From positions 37,904,001-37,968,000 of the forward strand of contig NC_134106.1 in the NCBI RefSeq assembly GCF_040939455.1: a stretch of DNA of 64,000 nucleotides, read 5' to 3'. The notes beneath the pieces were generated by a model. The model worked only from the letters and a program-made list of their open reading frames with translations. It was not told the origin of the DNA and did not search any database. The DNA comes from Microcebus murinus. Its lineage: Eukaryota; Chordata; Mammalia; Primates; Cheirogaleidae. The position numbers and the translations under genes were made by a program. Shown here piece by piece: positions 61,546 to 64,000 of this stretch (position 1 is its first letter; every line of letters begins with the position of its first letter).

Positions 61546-62995
61546 ACAAGAATATAAAATATTGAAGCATACAATTAAGTATACAAGATCTAATTGACAG
61601 ATTCTGTGCCAAATAACTATGGAATAGACATTCTTTTAAGTGTACTCGGGGGAATTTACTAAAATTGGCCACGTATTAGGCTACAGTACTAGTACTAAGC
61701 AAGCCATACATATTTCAAAGGTTTAAAATAACTCAGAGTATATTCCCTGACCATAGAGAAATTAAACTAGATATAACCAAATGTAGTTTAAGAATCACCA
61801 AGTGTTAAATTTAAGAAATATACTTCTAATTAACCCATGTATCAAAAATTATTACATTGGAAATTAGGATATAGCTTGAGTTTTAATGAAAACAATGTAT
61901 CAAAGCTTCTAGGATTCAGTTAAAGCCATCCTTAAGAGAAAATTTATAGCCTTAAATGGATATATTAGAAATGAAGAAAGAATTAAAACCAGTGATATAA
62001 GTACTTATATCAAGAAGTTAGACAGCAGAGAGCAATTAAACATAATAGAAAAAGAAATAAATATAAAAGGAAAACTTAATGAAATAGAAAACACATGCAA
62101 AATAGATAAAGACCAAAAAAGCCAAAGTTAGTTTTTTGAAAATACTAATAAAATTGATTAAAACCTAGCTAGATTTATCAGGAAAAGAGAGAGTGGGCAC
62201 AAATTACTAATATCAGGAATTAAAATTAAAGATTCTAAAAGAATATTAGAAACAATTTTATGTCATTAAGCTAGGTGTCTAACTCCTTGAAAAAAATCCA
62301 ACTTATGAAGACTGACACAAGAAGAAAGAGAATGTATGAACAATTTTATATTTACTAAAGAAATCAAAACCTTAAATAAAATTTTCCCACTAAGAAAACT
62401 TCAGTCCCAGATGGCTTCACCATTAAATTCTCCCAAATATTTAAGGAACATCATTTCCATCTCATATATTTAGAGAATATGAAAAGAGGGAACACTTTGA
62501 ACTCATTTATGAGGCCAGTGTATCCTTGATCATAAAGCTTGACAAGCAAACTTACAAGAAAGGAAACTTAGAAGAGGCCAATCTCTCTCACAAACATCAA
62601 TTCAAATATCTTCAGCAAAACATCAAATCAAACCCAGTAATACATGAAAAGGATGAAGCATTGTGAGCAAGCTGAGTTTATTACAAAAATACAAAGTTAG
62701 TTTAACAATTGATCGATGTAATTTACCATATTGACAGAATAAAGGAAAGAAACCTCAATAGATGTAGAAAACACATTTGGTAAAATTTTAAATGTATTTA
62801 AAAGGAAAACCAAAAACTTTTAGCATACTAGGAATAGATGTAATTTTCTTAATCAGACAAGGAATGTTTATTAAAAACTTACATCAAACATCATACTTAA
62901 TGGTGAAATACTAAGAGCTTTCTCTCTGAGAGAAATGAGACTAGGATGCCAACTATCATCACTTTTATTCAACATGAAGTGCAATAGGAAAAACT
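61546..62995 (+). repeat. L1 ORF2-derived fragment, decayed
   Basis: Sense-strand remnants of the L1 ORF2 (endonuclease/reverse transcriptase) gene: 'gagtatattccctgaccata', 'tatagccttaaatggatata', 'gtcccagatggcttcaccat' and 'tcatacttaatggtgaaata' in order. Full of stops and frameshifts, so not coding. It is a different insertion from the L1 tail just before it, because the order of parts is reversed. Confidence 0.82.
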
Positions 62996-63770
62996 AAATT
63001 TGTTTTTCCTATTCTCCCCTCTCACACTCACTCAACACAACACGTCTCACACTAATCCAACACAACTCTGACACTATCTACTTGGAGATAGCATCAAATC
63101 TCACAGGTTGAGGGCTCAGTCCCCCAAGACTGTTCCCCACTTCAGATGCCAGTCACAAGCAAAAGGTTGTCACCTGTACTTCTGACCGACCAGCTGTAAA
63201 TTGGGAGTTTCCACAATCCCCTCATTGGGTTCAATTAATTTTCTAGAATGGCTCAGAGAACTCAGGGAAACACTTTAGTTATGTTTACCCATTTACTATA
63301 AAGGATATTATGAAGGATATGGATGAATAGGCATATGGAGGAGATGCACAGAGTGAGGTATGGGAGAGGGGCAGAGAGCTTCCGTGCCCTCTCCAGGTAC
63401 ACCACCTTCCAGAAGCTCCCATGTGTCCAGCTATCTGGGAGCTCCCAGAACCCAGTCCTTTTGGGTTTTTACGGAGGTTTCACTACTTAGGCATGACTGA
63501 TTAAATTTTTGTTCATTGGTGATCAGCTCAATCATCTGCCCCTCTTCCCTCCCTAGAGGTAGGGGACAGGGCTGAAAATCCTAGTCCTCTAATCATGCCT
63601 GGGTCTTTCTGGTGACTAGCCCCTGGCCCCGCCCCCTCCTGATGCTGTCTAGGGGGCCCCAGCCACCAGTCATCTCACTAACATACAAAAGACACTTATT
63701 ACTCTGGAGATTCCAAAGGTTTTAGGAGCCCTCAGGAAAAGGGGAGAAAGACTAAATATTTAGGCTATTA
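62996..63770 (-). mobile_element. Antisense LTR-like element, family not assigned
   Basis: The reverse complement holds 'gtcatgcctaagtagtgaaa', 'gtaaaaacccaaaaggactg', 'gcacggaagctctctgcccc', 'gagttctctgagccattcta' and 'gggggactgagccctcaacc', the layout of a mammalian ERV long terminal repeat. No viral gene is next to it. Borders are approximate. Confidence 0.6.
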
Positions 63771-64000
63771 AGTATGAAATGTCCAATTTCTTTAAGTACT
63801 AATTTGACAGTTGATGTCTGACGTTTCACTTTGACACTTCTCGTTTTATGTTTACTGTGAAGGTACATCCTCAGTCTTTCAAACACATAGTTTGGCTTGT
63901 GATTATCTTTCCAATTTTTTTTTAGAGCAATTTTTTTGAAACCACGGATAAGTCAAAAATCCTCATTATTTTTGAATGAGTTTTCAAACAATGCAGCACA
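63771..64000. other. Window end, unassigned AT-rich DNA
   Basis: No recognisable element. Ends mid-sequence. Confidence 0.5.

Noticed and set aside
61546..62995. L1 ORF2 remnant considered as an active reverse transcriptase gene
   Set aside because: No long ORF remains; many stops and frameshifts.

Overview
The window is vertebrate nuclear DNA from a primate. It carries one gene, EPAS1 (HIF-2alpha, endothelial PAS domain protein 1), on the + strand from exon 2 to the polyadenylation signal, plus about 12.8 kb of downstream intergenic DNA. Exon 1 (promoter, 5'UTR and roughly the first eight codons) is not in the window and must lie upstream. Fifteen coding exons can be joined with GT-AG introns and consistent phases; with the 26 coding bases expected from exon 1 they give a protein of about 869 residues, one fewer than human (870). 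All coding exons align with HIF-2alpha without frameshift or stop, so the gene looks intact.

Host: the two Alu copies have the old, strepsirrhine-like form. A 356-bp element with TTAA target duplications and piggyBac-like terminal inverted repeats sits inside an old L1. Recent nonautonomous piggyBac elements are known among primates from mouse lemurs (Microcebus), so a lemuriform primate, perhaps a mouse lemur, is the best guess. This is inference.

Layout: 1-12862 is the 3' part of intron 1, with old repeats (Alu, MLT1, MER5, MIR) and a local 128-bp direct duplication. Exon 2 (12863-13053) encodes the bHLH. Exons 3-5 (22144-26366) encode PAS-A, and exons 6-8 (26467-40830) the linker, PAS-B and PAC. 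Exons 9-12 (41495-45008) encode the oxygen-dependent degradation domain and N-terminal transactivation domain, with hydroxylatable prolines P405 and P530. Exons 13-14 carry the basic nuclear-localisation clusters. Exon 16 carries the C-terminal transactivation domain with the FIH target N846. The 3'UTR runs from 49137 to about 51205 and ends after an ATTAAA signal. From 51.2 to 64.0 kb there is no recognisable gene; it holds old L1 fragments, an Alu, a tiny L1-mediated insertion with a 17-bp target-site duplication, and an antisense LTR.

No new biological system was found. The points most worth following are the piggyBac-type element nested in L1, the tiny retro-insertion, the local duplication in intron 1, a perfect 17-bp hairpin in intron 6, a CpG-rich block over exon 8, and CTCF-like and enhancer-like segments in introns and the 3'UTR.
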